Origin: Trichinella spiralis
Lineage: Eukaryota > Nematoda > Enoplea > Trichinellida > Trichinellidae
DNA length: 64,000 nucleotides
NCBI GenBank assembly: GCA_000181795.3
Contig: CM012954.1
Span: forward strand, 16,877,443 to 16,941,442
Direction: 5' to 3'
Both the position numbers and the translations under genes were made by a program. Shown piece after piece: positions 24,331 to 37,200 of the stretch; positions within the stretch are counted from its first letter, which is position 1, and each line of letters begins with the position of its first letter. The notes under the pieces are model-generated. The model had not been told where the DNA came from, did no database searches, and saw nothing but the letters and a program-made list of their open reading frames with translations.

Positions 24331-27086
24331 ATGGCGCCAGAACCTTTTCAAAATCAGCGTTACAAAAAGTTGAAAAAGCAACTGGTGAAAGAGGGAAAAT
24401 TGTTCACCGACCTCGAATTTCCGCCAACCAATTCTTCATTGTACTACGATCCGAAACGAAACGAAGGAATCGAATGGAAACGGCCCGGGGTAGAGTAGTT
24501 GTTTTGTTTATTTATTTGTTTGTTTGTTTATTTCATTTCAAATCTAAAAGCAATCATTTATGACAATTAGGACATTGTGAACAATCCGAAATTGTTCGTC
24601 GACGGCGTCAGCGTGAACGATGTGACGCAAGGCGTGCTGGGCAATTGTTGGTTCGTCGCTGCTTGTTCCGCGTTGACCAGACACAAACGTTTCTGGACAA
24701 AGGTGAATTCATATTTTAATTTCTTTATTTATTAATAATTGATTAATTGTTAATAAAAATAACATTAAAATGTTTTTTTATTCTTTCTATTCTCCTCCTT
24801 AAATTCAGGTAATTCCGGATGCGAATGAACAAGAATGGAGCTCAAGCAGAGCGGACAAATACTGCGGCATATTTCACTTTTGCTTTTGGCGTTTCGGACG
24901 TTGGGTTGACGTTGTTGTGGACGATTTGTTGCCAACCAGAGGTGGGAAGCTTGTTTATGCCCAGTCGAAAACTCGAAATGAATTTTGGTGCGCTTTGCTT
25001 GAAAAAGCATTTGCCAAGTAAGCAAAAAAACAAATTATGAATAATAATAATAATAATAAATTGAAGCTCTTCTATATTTATAAATATAATAGATTAAATG
25101 GTTGCTATGAATCGCTCAGCGGTGGTACGTTGGCAGAAGCTTTCGTCGCTATTACAGGAGGTGTGCCAATAACGATCAAATTGGACAGTGGAATTTATTA
25201 CGATCACGCTACGGCCAGAATGGAATTGTTCAGCATGTTGAAAAAAGCGTTCAACGAAAAAGCCCTAATGGCGGTTTCGATTCGAGTAAGCTGAGGGCAC
25301 TGTGTGTGTGTCTGTGTGTGTTTGTAGGAATTGTAAAAATTCCAATTTTCATATTCAATATACCAAAACCCATTAATTCATTAATCGAAGGCGAATACGT
25401 TGGAAGAAGTGGAAGAACCGTTGGAATGCGGTCTGCTCAAGGGTCATTCGTATGCAATAACTGAAGTGAAAAAGTTGAGCTTGGACAGTCGATATCAGAG
25501 CCTTTTTTCGTCGTTGTTCAACACACCGGAAAAGGTGATGATGGTTCGTTTACAAAATCCATGGGGTGAGAAAGAATGGAACGGTGCTTGGTCAGACGGG
25601 TAAGAACGAACTTGATTATCAATAATTTTCAAAAAAAATTACTGTCACCTTCAGCGCTTCCGAGTGGGATCAGATTAGCAAAGAACAACAACGTGAGCTC
25701 GGCTTGAAAATTGAAGAAAATGGAGAATTTTGGATGTGCTGGGAAGACATTTGCACCAATTTCACCACAATCGACCTGTGCTATCAGTTCGATACAAGCG
25801 TGTTTTCACTGTCGTCTCGCTATCACGAGACAATTTTGCACGGTGTCTGGCATTGTGCCAACGACAAAGGTGATGTGCTGTCGGATCGAGCTGGCGGTTG
25901 TGCAAATTTCAAAGATTCTTGCCTGCAAAATCCTCAGGTATGTGTATTTTCAGTTGCAAATTTTTTTGTCAATTCTCTTTCTTTCAGTATCGTCTGGATG
26001 TGCTCGAAGACGGTGGCGAATTTGTCGCTTCTCTAATGCAACGAGGTTCAGGAATAAGACGTCGACAAAGAACATCCTACCTGACCATCGGCATGATACT
26101 GATCAAAGTAGGCGCAATTGAAACGGCAATAGATTTTTGCCATTTGGAAATTAACCAATCACTTTTGCAGGTCGAAGAAAATCGCATATACAGATTGCAC
26201 AAATTGACCGGTCAAATTGTCGCCAAATCGGACTATGCCGGATGTGAAAGTGTGTTGATGTTCGCGAAAAATTTACGCCGGGGACGTTATGTGATCATAC
26301 CGAGCACTTTCGCACCGCACGAAGAAGGCGAATTCATGCTACGCCTCTACGCGACTTGGAACATGCAAGCCACGTAATTATTGTTGATGATACAACAAAC
26401 AAGTGCAACAAATAATAGTCAATGAATAAAAAATTCCAGAGAACTGACATTGGATGGACCAGCGCCGAATCCTTGTTCATGTTTTTCAAAACCGTTCAAA
26501 TGTGTCACCCAGCTGACCGTAGTCGGTGCCAACAATTTGCACGTCAGCAACAAAGGACCAAGTAATATATATATAAATATAAATGATGTCCGTTTCGGTT
26601 TTTGATGTTGAAAAATTATTCTTTCATCATAATAACAATTCACAACAACAGTAAATCCATACTGTGTGGTCAAGTGCGACGGTCGTGAGGTCCGTTCGAT
26701 GATTTGCAAAGAGACGCGAGATCCTAACTGGGATTTGCAGTGCATTTTCGTCCGGAAAAGTGTCGACAAGCCAATACAAATCGACGTGCGTGTTCCACAC
26801 ATACAGATATAGATGTAGATATAGAGATATTATACGTATGCGGGAGATGTTTCAGGTGTGGAGTTCGAACATGGTTCGTCGAGATGCATGGCTTGGTCGG
26901 GTTTTGCTGAACTGTCCAATCAACAATCGATGCAGCAGTGGCGAACAGGCACTGGAAGAAAAAGCCAAGAAAGCAGCCGCCGCCGATGTTAATACTAGTA
27001 CGGGGGCGCCAGCGTCTGCTGTGGACGACAAGCAGGGGAAAATTTTATATTCCGTCGCCACGTACGATGATCCAATTCGACTGTGA
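24331..27086 (+). CDS. tra-3: Calpain-5 / TRA-3-type cysteine protease
   Basis: Calcium-activated cytosolic protease of the group without EF hands. Eleven exons: 24331-24489, 24571-24702, 24809-25017, 25093-25285, 25391-25599, 25655-25937, 25988-26107, 26171-26373, 26440-26561, 26652-26785, 26856-27086 (1995 nt, 664 aa). Catalytic Cys in [16 protein letters not shown] (about 79), His in GLLKGHSYA (about 250), Asn in [11 protein letters not shown] (about 287), so the triad is intact. Then the calpain beta-sandwich ([33 protein letters not shown]) and a C-terminal C2 domain ending [11 protein letters not shown]-3 of C. elegans has the same layout and ends FDDPMYL; there it acts in female sex determination. 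The ATG at 24331 is used; the longer frame starts at a TTG. Confidence 0.95.
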
Positions 27087-28120
27087 TTTTTTCTTTTCTT
27101 GTGGTTTAAATATTCTCACCAAAATAATATATTTATAATATATATATGTGGCTCATAAATCGCACGATCAACAATAATAATAATAACAACAAAATATGAA
27201 TGAATAAAAAAAGAAAAGAAAACCAAGCAATTGTTGTATATTCTTCAATTAGATGAACTGTTTTAATTTTTCCTTCTATTCTTATTAGGTATGATTCGCA
27301 TCTTTTGTAAAACTTCTGTTACACATTGCGTTAATAGGCAAAAATACATTTCAAAAGCTACAGCAACGAGAGAAAGAATAAATAAATAAATAAATAAATA
27401 AACAACAATCAAAAGAAAAACAAACAAACAAACAAGCAAGGAAGGAAGAAAAAAAATTAAGAAATTCGAGAAGATGAAGAAACATTGTTGTTGCACAGCT
27501 TACTACTACGCGCTGTTTTGCTCGCCTGTCGGCCAATCGCTTGCAAAGCTCGATGGACAGCGTGCAAGTTCTTTTTCTCCATCAGTTCAAGAACAGAAAA
27601 CAAGTGAACCTAGAAAAACAGTGGCCATTTCAGAAATTGCAAACAAGCAACGGAACACCCAACGAAAGAAAAAAGCAAAGGATTGAGAAAGGTAAAGTGA
27701 GAAAAAAAACAACAACAGCAACAACATCAACAACAATACCCATAATTATTATAATAATAATAATATTATTACAATAACTATTGTTCTGTTGTTGGTGAAC
27801 AACTCGTACTCTGAACATCACCAGCTTCTCTCTACCACATACATACAACAATATCTAATGACGATATGTACAGTGTGAACAACAGCCCGAAAGTAGCAGT
27901 ATTTTTTTGTTGTGCATTTTAGCTTATGAAATTACGAACCAGGGAAAATAATAATAATAACAGAAAAAAAATTAATCTAAAACGCGAAAAAAAATGTATT
28001 TTCTTCGAAGATAAACCCAAATAGAGGAGGAATAAATAATAAATAATGGCTATATGGAGGAGATGAGATAAAAAAATATGAACAATAAATTGGACTAGAT
28101 ATTTTGGGGCGGCTGCTGGT
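27087..28120. other. Convergent spacer, calpain and LRCH
   Basis: Low-complexity DNA with ATAA repeats near 27378-27402 and CAA/TAA runs. A GC-richer patch at 27480-27640 has an open frame on the plus strand but no motif or splice support; it may belong to the LRCH 3' UTR. Confidence 0.45.
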
Positions 28121-31100
28121 TCAGAGGAATATGTTGAACGCTCGCAAGGCGGTGGCGAGGATAATTGCGCAACAGCCAAGCAAGAACAAATGACGGCCAA
28201 ACGATAGCGCATGCTCGGTGCGATTTAGTCGGCAAAGCTGAACCAGCGTGCCAAGAAGCTCATGTAGGGTCTTCAAATCTGGAGGATGACGAAGAACCAA
28301 GTCCTCATAACGCGGCATCCAATCCTACAAAGGAACGATTGTGACTAACACTCGTTCCGATCGGTTTCTTTTTTTATAATTTTATTTCATAACCTTCTGG
28401 CGGAACTACAATTTTTTTTCTGTATTGTATGAATTGCAATACTTTTTTCCACCTCCCCGCCCCTCTACCCCAAACTTGTATCAATTTCAATAAAAGATAA
28501 GCAAAATAATAAAAACAATGAAACATATATACACATCTATCTATCTATCTATCTATCTATCTAGATATATTATATCATATTGTTGGAAAGAAGCCATACG
28601 CACACACATACACACGCATACACATACCAACAACTACTACACTTCGATAAAGATACACACAACACATACACCATGCACGCACTCAAAAATAAATAAACAT
28701 ACATATATACATATATAAATGAAAAGCTCATGTTAAAGCAAATGAATAAATAAATAAATAAAACACATCAAGCGAAGGTAATATAATATCAAATAATAAA
28801 TAGTATTCATACTTCTTGAACTCCTAAGCGTCGGCAGCCGGTTAGAAAATTTTCCACATTACGTCGAGCTTTAGCCAATGGAAGTTTAGCCTGAAAAAAG
28901 AAAACAACATTCCTTCCAATGTTCCAATTCACGTTATAAATATATTTTCTTTTGTGAAATAGTGTTCACAAAAGATCACATATTATAATAAATTTCTTAT
29001 TACTCCATTATCAGCAGAAGTGTGGACTATGGCTACAGTGCGAGGTCGAATAGCGTTGATAAAATTGCAAAGTAGTACGCCGTCGCTGAGCACGTTCCCC
29101 AATGCTTCGGCTGAATGTGGCAAATCAACAACGTCCAACTTTTGTTCCACTATCTTCAACATGAACACATTTCAACCTTTACAGTAAACTAAATTTATTC
29201 TCACTAACCTTTCGTATAGATTCGACTACAGTAACCGGAGATTCGACTGGACTTGCAACCGTATTGTTATTATTACGATTATGGGTCGATCTGACTGCCG
29301 GATCTGAAAATTTAACAAAAAAAATAATGCAAAATCATGTTCAATATTTTTAAATGACAAGAAAATAAAATTACGATTTATCGTCGTTCTGTTAGATTGT
29401 TGATTTTTAGTATAACTAAGACGACGGACAACATTGCTGTTGGTGTTGTTCTGATTAACAGCAGTAGAAATTTCAGTCGCTTCAAGGCGTCCATTGCAAG
29501 AGATGCTATTTGTTGTTTGTTGTTTTTTCTTGAAATGAAATGAAACATTAATAATAATAATTATTATTACTATTATTGAAAAAAAAATATACCTGCTGAG
29601 GAGATGTAAGTTGATTTGAATTGTCGACTGCAGCAACAGTAGCAATCAGTGGCGGCGACAAACAATGTTGTTGTTGTTGTTCAATTGTGGCAAGAATTGT
29701 CGACTTTGACGGACTTTGTCCAAGTTGTGGAGATCCATCGTTGTACACGGATTGAATGAATTCAGTCTTTTTTGCCACGCCCGCTTTCAATGGTCCACCA
29801 GCGCCACCACCACCAGTAGCAGTTGTATACAAAGCCTGAATGATTTCACTTTTGACGTGCTTGGGCGGCGTCGCCCTGGACATCACCTCTTCTCCAACAG
29901 GAGAAGAGCGGCACGCTTCTTCCATTGCAGGCATTTTTTTGAAGCACTGCTGCTGCTGCTGCTGTACTGAAGAAACTGCATTTCTGCGCGGTGGCGGAGG
30001 GGGCGGTGGCGGTGGCCTCTTCTTCTCCGGCGTGGAGCGACCGTTGACCACCAGATCCGGGCTAGCGGCCTCGTCCACCACGGACGACGAACCCAAATTC
30101 ATCCTCTCCAAACAGGCCGACATCACCTCTTCGACCAAGCCGCCGCGTTCACTCTTCTTCACACTCTGCAACAGCGTGCAACTGGTGAATGAAGCCGGCG
30201 CCGCAAGGGGTGGCGGCGGCGGCACGAAATTCGGTCTACATCCAGAATCCCGCTTGCCGGCACCGGCGCACAACGGCGCCGACTCCTGGCCGACGGGCGG
30301 GGACCTCTTCCTCGCCGCCAACGGCATTGTCGATTCGCCGGCACCAACTTTCGCTCCAAACGGAAGACACTAAAAACAGACATTTTTTGCATACAGAGCG
30401 AGTGGAATTTTTACTCGAACCTACTTCGACCAGCATTTTGGCGTGCTCTTCACTCAACGTTGAATAGCCCGAATCGGTCGCAATTGTCCGATTGCGACTT
30501 TGACGACGACCACTTTTGTCCCGTGACAAATATTTATAATCGCTGGGATTGCTGAAATAGAAGAACAAAAAATACCATTCAACATATGCACAACCAAAAA
30601 TTAGAATCAAATGAACACTGCTTCTGTACGTCGGCAATAGAGATATTTGACGAGTGTCGACGTCGGCGCCGGCTTGTTTCGCCTTGCCACGTTTCACGGC
30701 TTCGAGTTCGAGCATTCTGAATACATGATCTCGACCCCGGTCACAAAACTGCCAAATGGAAAATGATAAATTATTTTTTCATCAAAAATGCAAATTACGA
30801 CAACAAAACACTGATCGCAGCTTACCATAGCCATGGGAAAGACCAAAGGATTTCCGTCGAGCGACAAGTGAACAACGGAACGCATGAAACGCAAATCCAC
30901 ATCCAAATGACTCAACTTGTTGTAGGAGACGTCAAAAATTTTCAGCTCAAGATTGCAAAATTCTAAAAACAATTGTGATGGAAAATTTTCATCGATTTCA
31001 ATCAAATTACCATAAGGCAGCCAAGTGAGCAAATTTTGACGCAAGTTCAACACCCGCAACTTTTTCAAGGCGCCAATTTCATTTGGCAAAACAGCAATCT

Positions 31101-33944
31101 GATTACAACTCAAATCCTAAATAAATAAAAGGGAAAAATGAAATTTGATCAATTAATTAATCAATTAATTACGACTAATTAATCCATTCATTGTACCAAT
31201 TCGGCTAACGAGTTGGACAATTTTTCAATTTCCACAGGCAACGATTCGATACGATTGTTGTTCAGCAGAAGCACTTCGAGCGGAAGCAAGCACAATTCCA
31301 CTGGAAACGTTTGAATCTGATTGACGCCCAAATCCAGGTAGGTCAGAAGGCCCAAATACCGTACACAATTTGGCACGGACCGAATACAATTTTGCTGCAG
31401 ATGAAGCGTCTCCAAAAACCCGCATTCCGCCAATTCCACCGGGAATTCGGCAAGACGATTTTTTGACAAATCTCAAACAAACATTTAATAAATTGCAATT
31501 TTAATTATTTTTTTATTGTTAATAATTTGCATAATTGAATGAAGAAACAATACGCGCATTCGTAAAAAAATTTATTCGTTCGACTGCAATTTTATTCGAC
31601 ATTTGATCAATCAATTCACACAACATTGAATATTGTTCAAAAACAATAATGAAATCTTTTTTAAAGAAAAAAATAATTTCAAAAAATATATGTGATTGAT
31701 GAAATCAAATTCCTTTTTTATTTTTTTCTGCATAATTATGGAAAAGCATTTTTGCGAAAAAATTTTCACTGAGCTATATAATTATTGAGTTGGCTTCGGG
31801 GGAGAAATCGATCGCTAAACACACAACAACAAAGCAAATGGCAGCAAGCAACTATTTTCACAATTTTCACTGGAATGTCCAAGCAAGAGAAGAGAAAAAA
31901 TAAAAAGAAGAAAAAAATAATCTTGAAAATCAAATTTGATTTAAAATTAGCAATTAGCATCGTGAACAGATTTAAAAGAACAAAGCAAAAAAAATTTTAA
32001 TTGAAAAAAACTGAAAATATTTTACTTATAAAAAACAACAGGAAAATCACATCTGCACACAATGAGCATTATTTCATTAATGATGGACAGAGGTGATAAA
32101 TTTAAATTTCTGCTTCCTCTACCCTTCTCTTCTTTTAAATTAGTCAATTCAATTCAATGCTGACGATATTGTTGAAAAAAAATCAACACGATCAAATTAT
32201 CTAGCAGGAGGCGGGTTGTGAAATGTGAAGTAAAAGCTCATTAGTGACGCCAAAAGCAAGCTATATATATATTTTTATTTAATATGATAAAATTTAATCT
32301 CTTCAGCAACAAATGACGAATCATTCATTCAGTAATTTCGATTCAAAAGCAAAAACAAACAAATGCTAAAAGAGAAGAAAACCGAATAGCGAAAAAAAAT
32401 AAAAGCACTTTGACGTCAATTTTGAAAGCAAGAAGCAGCATTTCAAGTGATTTCAAATTTTATGAATTCAAATTTGTCAATTCTCAAAATTCACAACAAC
32501 AACAACAACAATAAAGAGCAAAACAACTGGTGCTTTTAGTTGAAAAATAGCAAACGTTGAATTTGAAGAATTCGAGTGAAATTGAAATGAAATTTCTCAT
32601 TTCTGCTTGTCAATCAAAATGAAAACAAGGAAAAGAGAATTTACTACCCTTTTAAAATTAACATATACATTTTATTTTAAAAAATTGTTATAAATCAAGT
32701 TTACACTTAACAACAGAGTTGTATTTAAAATATTTATTTATTTTACAAATGAACAAAAATTAATAATAAAGTGAAAAAATGCACAACGTTGCAAATATGC
32801 AATTTCTTTTTCACTTGAGCGTGACTTTTCCGGTTAGTAGTAGTGAACGAACATCAATGGCAGTTAACAAAAGCCGGCTAGGCTAGCAAAAGCTGCTCAT
32901 GCAGAAATGAAATAAAAACTTGTTCATTTGAAATCCCAATGATTGATTGATGCTATTTTGTGAAATGAAAAATTCCACTCATTCACAAAAGGTAATTTTA
33001 AACTATTGTTTCGAATAAGGGCGTGGTTTGGAACAAAAAAATAATTGAATAAAAGAGAAAAAAAAAAGGTTTCCAACGGTAAACGCAACGGGTAGGAAAG
33101 GGAGGCTGGTGAAGAAAGAGCCCGTCCTCTCGTTGTAGACTCTCACGCCGCCCTTACGGGTCAGGGTCAGCGCGGTCAAAACACGCTCACAGACATTACA
33201 ATGCATGTGAAATTGACCCAGTTTGATTGACTGCTTTTCCAGGCATGCAGCCGGCCATTTGCCATACCTTTAAAGTGCAATTTGACAAATGCAAAGACTG
33301 GCCAGTTAGTTATAAGTCGAAAATGCAAACAGAAATGCCACCTATTCGGACAACGTTCCTAAGCAAATGCTAATTGCATATAAAAATTTCCCACCTACAC
33401 ACACACTGTGTGTTGACATGAAACTGCGCTGACACGGCAAAATTTACTCAAACAATGCTTAAAGTAAATATAAATAAATAAACAAAATTTTCACTCCTAT
33501 GTCAACTGAAGAACAATTAACAAGTGTCTATGCAAAAGCTTGTTACAATAAAAAAAAACAAACTCCATGAGCAAACAATCGACATGATGAATGAATGATT
33601 AAACAGCGGTCGCTTTGAAACGAGTCAATAGAACAACATTTACCTTTGCTCAATATAAGTATCTGTTGTTTGAAGTATTTAAAGCGCGAAAAAATTATTT
33701 CAAAAATTAAAAAAAAAATTTAAACAACATGAATATAATAACAATATGCAAGTATGAGTGTAAACTTACCGGCGTAAACGGTATCGCTGAGATCGTATCG
33801 TCCGGCTGAGCATGGAAAAGTTTTCAAATTTCGACCGCTGAGGGACAGCACACCGGCCAGTTGGGCGTCTTCGAACACTTTGTCCAAGCAACGGGACATT
33901 GCGCCAGTCGACGACCCTCCTCCGCAAGGGCCGAACGCAGCCAT
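28121..33944 (-). CDS. LRCH protein (leucine-rich repeats and calponin homology)
   Basis: Cortical cytoskeleton regulator that works with DOCK-family proteins and septins in other animals. Twelve exons: 33770-33944, 31197-31471, 31011-31116, 30826-30962, 30630-30748, 30425-30551, 29593-30369, 29375-29528, 29209-29303, 29004-29153, 28813-28890, 28121-28324 (2397 nt, 798 aa). The start matches LRCH1 (LKTFPCSAGRYDLSDTV, then DLSKNRLAEFPVEL). About seven LRRs, then a low-complexity region with polyproline and Gln runs, then a calponin-homology domain (LGNVLSDGVLLCNFINAIRP; KLPLAKARRNVENFL). A hydrophobic C-terminus (HLFLLGCCAIILATALRAF) matches the tail anchor of some LRCH proteins. Intron 1 is 2.3 kb. 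The ATG at 33944 is chosen over an upstream TTG. Confidence 0.9.
28536..28563. repeat. (TCTA)n microsatellite
   Basis: About seven tandem TCTA units in the last intron of the LRCH gene, followed by CA-rich low-complexity sequence to about 28680. Confidence 0.9.
31472..33769. other. First intron of LRCH
   Basis: 2.3-kb intron, mostly AT-rich. It holds a GC-richer island at about 33070-33270 that stands out from the surroundings. No supported exon of LRCH is found in it. Confidence 0.6.
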
Positions 33945-34243
33945 TGTATCCCAAACCGCATCCACAAACAAGCTGACCAAAGACGAATCAAAATGGCAAA
34001 AATAAATAAAAAAAATTCACGGCATACTGCGATCTTTTGCAGTTGGATTCGAAATGTCGCACAATGCCGCAGATCGATCCCCTCACGCACAACTGCCTTG
34101 CTCAAAACGACATACAGTATTCCAAGTATACAGTATGTAATACTGAAATGCAAGTTTAATGCTAGATTTGAAAACTACCGTTTACCGCGCGGCAAGTTGC
34201 CGTGGCAACGCACAGCAGTGGCGACACGAGTGAAGCTGAGCGG
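33945..34243. promoter_or_regulatory. Shared LRCH/IFT80 promoter region
   Basis: 299 bp separate the start codons of LRCH (minus) and IFT80 (plus). The stretch is GC-richer than other spacers here and has no TATA box in either direction that I can see. A bidirectional promoter is inferred from position. Confidence 0.5.
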
Positions 34244-37200
34244 ATGCGTTTCGAAATTGTCCGCAAAAAAGAATTTCACACGACAAATGGAATAAGCGCA
34301 ATCGACTGGTCAGTGACAAAGTTCGCGGACGAACTTTACCACTGCAACGACGACTGCCAACTGCGCTTGTGGCGAGTGGTTGAAAATCAGTCGAGCACAA
34401 TTGCAAACCTTTCCGAAAGCTGGCATCCAATCGCGTTGCGCTCTTGTCCGGCAACGAAGCATGCTAACAAATCGACAACTGTTTCAGAAGCTTTCCTGCT
34501 AGCAACGGCCGAAGGTAGTAGCGAAGAAGTGTTTTACTTTTTTTCCCCATTTTTCATAATTGTTATAAAATGCACAAATTATCATCTTATTTGAAAAAAA
34601 AATTTTCGTCATTTATAATTGGTAATCATGAGGGGTTTATCTTTTTCAAATTTAAATATCATTAAATTCATATTAAGAATGACATGAAAAAAAACGAGAA
34701 CACTTTACCCAACGGATTGTTCAAAATTTGAAAAAAAATTTCATTTCATTTAGCAATTTCATTCACACTTTAAATATTCGAAACGGCCCGAAAGTTTTCA
34801 ATTTAAACAAATCACTGCATGACTGATCATACATTTCAAATAAAGATTATTTCATGATTCATATAATCTTAGTCATTTACAAAAATAGATTATTGATTAA
34901 TCTTTTAAGTTACTTTTCTCTGCTTTCTATGGAAAAGCTAACAACTTTTAAATTCATGACTGTTCACGTTTTTGATTCAATAATTTCTCGCTTTTACTCT
35001 ACATCTTAAATTCATAATTTAAAGGCATAGGTTTTAAAAAAAGAGAAAAAAAGTTATCCTCGCTTACAAACAACCTTCACCTTCATAGTGCAAATTGTTG
35101 CATACGTAATTTTAGGTAAAATAGCCGTAATTTCCAAAAGTGGTCGCGTTGAAAAAATAGTAAATGCACACAACGGTGCAGTACTTTCGGCCGAATGGAG
35201 TTCAGATGGAATAAGCATTGTTACATGTAAAATCTGCTACTGCTGAATTTCTACTATCACGGTAAAAAGAAAGAAAATTTCAAATATTTAGGTGGAGAAG
35301 ATGGAAATGTAAAACTGTGGTCTAGAAATGGTGTGCTGAGACTTCATCTGGCGAAAGTTGACCAAGCGGTACGTTGTGTCCGTTGGTCACCGGATAATAG
35401 CCGAGTTGTATTTTCTTTCGGTGACAAATTGCAAATCAATTGGGTAAAAGCAACTGACAAACTGCCGTTCAAATGGCATGCAAATCAAGGTCCAATTCTC
35501 GCTGTCGACTGGAGTCCTGCTAACAATTGGATCGTGTCCGGTGGAGAAAATGGAAAAATCAAAGCAACTAATCAATTAATATCTTTCAACCCATTCATTT
35601 TGTCACCTCGGCATCCCAATTGCAGGTGTGGAATGAATTCGGCAAAGCTTTATATGTCACTGTGGGTTTCGAGGCGCCAATCTGTTCCATTGTTTGGTCC
35701 CCCGACGGTCGCTGGATAGCGGCAGGTTCTAATGAAGTGATTCTTCTTTATCACCAATCTGGGGTAGATATTAGCAATCCTTTTTTATCATATATTGAAC
35801 AGCAGATGATTTATCAACTTTTGCACTTTTCCAAATAGACATGCGTTTAGGATTTGAATCAATCATCTTCTACATTTACGCACGCACATATGGCATAATC
35901 AATTTCAGATGAGATAAATTTGATAAGTGGTTTTTTGCTTCGTTGCATCTACCAAAAGGGTTATAATAGGATAAATTTGTTTCATAATTTATTTTTATAC
36001 AATCTGCTATTCGAAAACCGTCTTAATAACATGTATTATTAAAGTGAAAAAACACATTTACTTTAGTGGCTTGCAACATTGGAAATCATTCCTGATGCAG
36101 AAGTTTCTACACTTTGTTGGTCTTCAGATGGAACATTGCTAGCAGCAGGTTGCAGTGATGGACAAATCATTTGTGCTTCTTTACTTGGAACGTAAATAAC
36201 ATTATCATTACTGCAATCTTATAATTAAGACAAATCAACAGCGAATGGAGTTATATCAAATTATCAAATTTAACGTTTAGCATACGCACGTGGGAACATT
36301 TAGAAGCAAAACACTTGGACAAATGCACCATTGAAGTAAAAAATTTTCAAGATGGTTCCGTAGAACGTCTTGATATAACAGATTTTATTGGACATTTTGA
36401 TCTTGGATGGGAACATCTCATTGTTGTAGATCCGAAAAAATGCTACATCTATCGGTAAAGATTCATTCTTGTTTTTCAAATCGGGTTTTAAATCAATCGA
36501 TTCACCAAAACTTTTAGCTCTAAGAACTGGAACACTCCCATCATTACGGATCTGAAACACGGCGTATTGGCCATAGCAATGACTTACAAGTATATATTCT
36601 AAAATTATTACATTCAGTTTTGAAATTATCTGCATTTTTAGATTATTTTTATTGACTGATGGTCACGCTTTTTACATATATACCTACGAAGGCCGCCATC
36701 AAAATACAATTTATCCCGATATAAGTCAATCAATATTTTTCTGCCACAGTACCGATAGACTAGCTCTAAGTTGTGATACACTTGCAGTCTGTAATTCATT
36801 TAATCGTCGACGAATTTATTTATTTGACATCGAATCTGAAAAGCTAATGGAAAATGGACTAATTGAACACAACGTAAGCGAAACCAAAAATCAATAAACT
36901 GATGCAAATGAAACTTAACAATGAAAATATTTTCAGTCAGAAATAAGTGAAATAACACTTGACCAGGTAAATATTAAAAATGATCGAATACTGGCATTCC
37001 TTGACGTAAATGGAGATGCTTTTATTATAAAAGTAGACAGTTTACGAAACAAACAATGCGCGAAGAAGATTGGTATGAGAATATTGAAAAAAAAGAAGAA
37101 ATAAAAATATTCATCATTAAAATTAAACTTTTAAGGTCAACTTTTGCAAAGTATCCAATTCAGTGACGCGTTTAATACACTTTTGGGTGTTCAAAATGAA

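Noticed and set aside
29716-30467. Plus-strand open frames of 84 to 177 aa
   Set aside because: Antisense shadows of the large LRCH linker exon, whose minus-strand frame joins correctly to both neighbours.
34202-34243. Upstream IFT80 start (MATHSSGDTSEAER)
   Set aside because: The family begins at the next Met (MRFEIVRKKE); the extension has no counterpart and would shorten the already small promoter.
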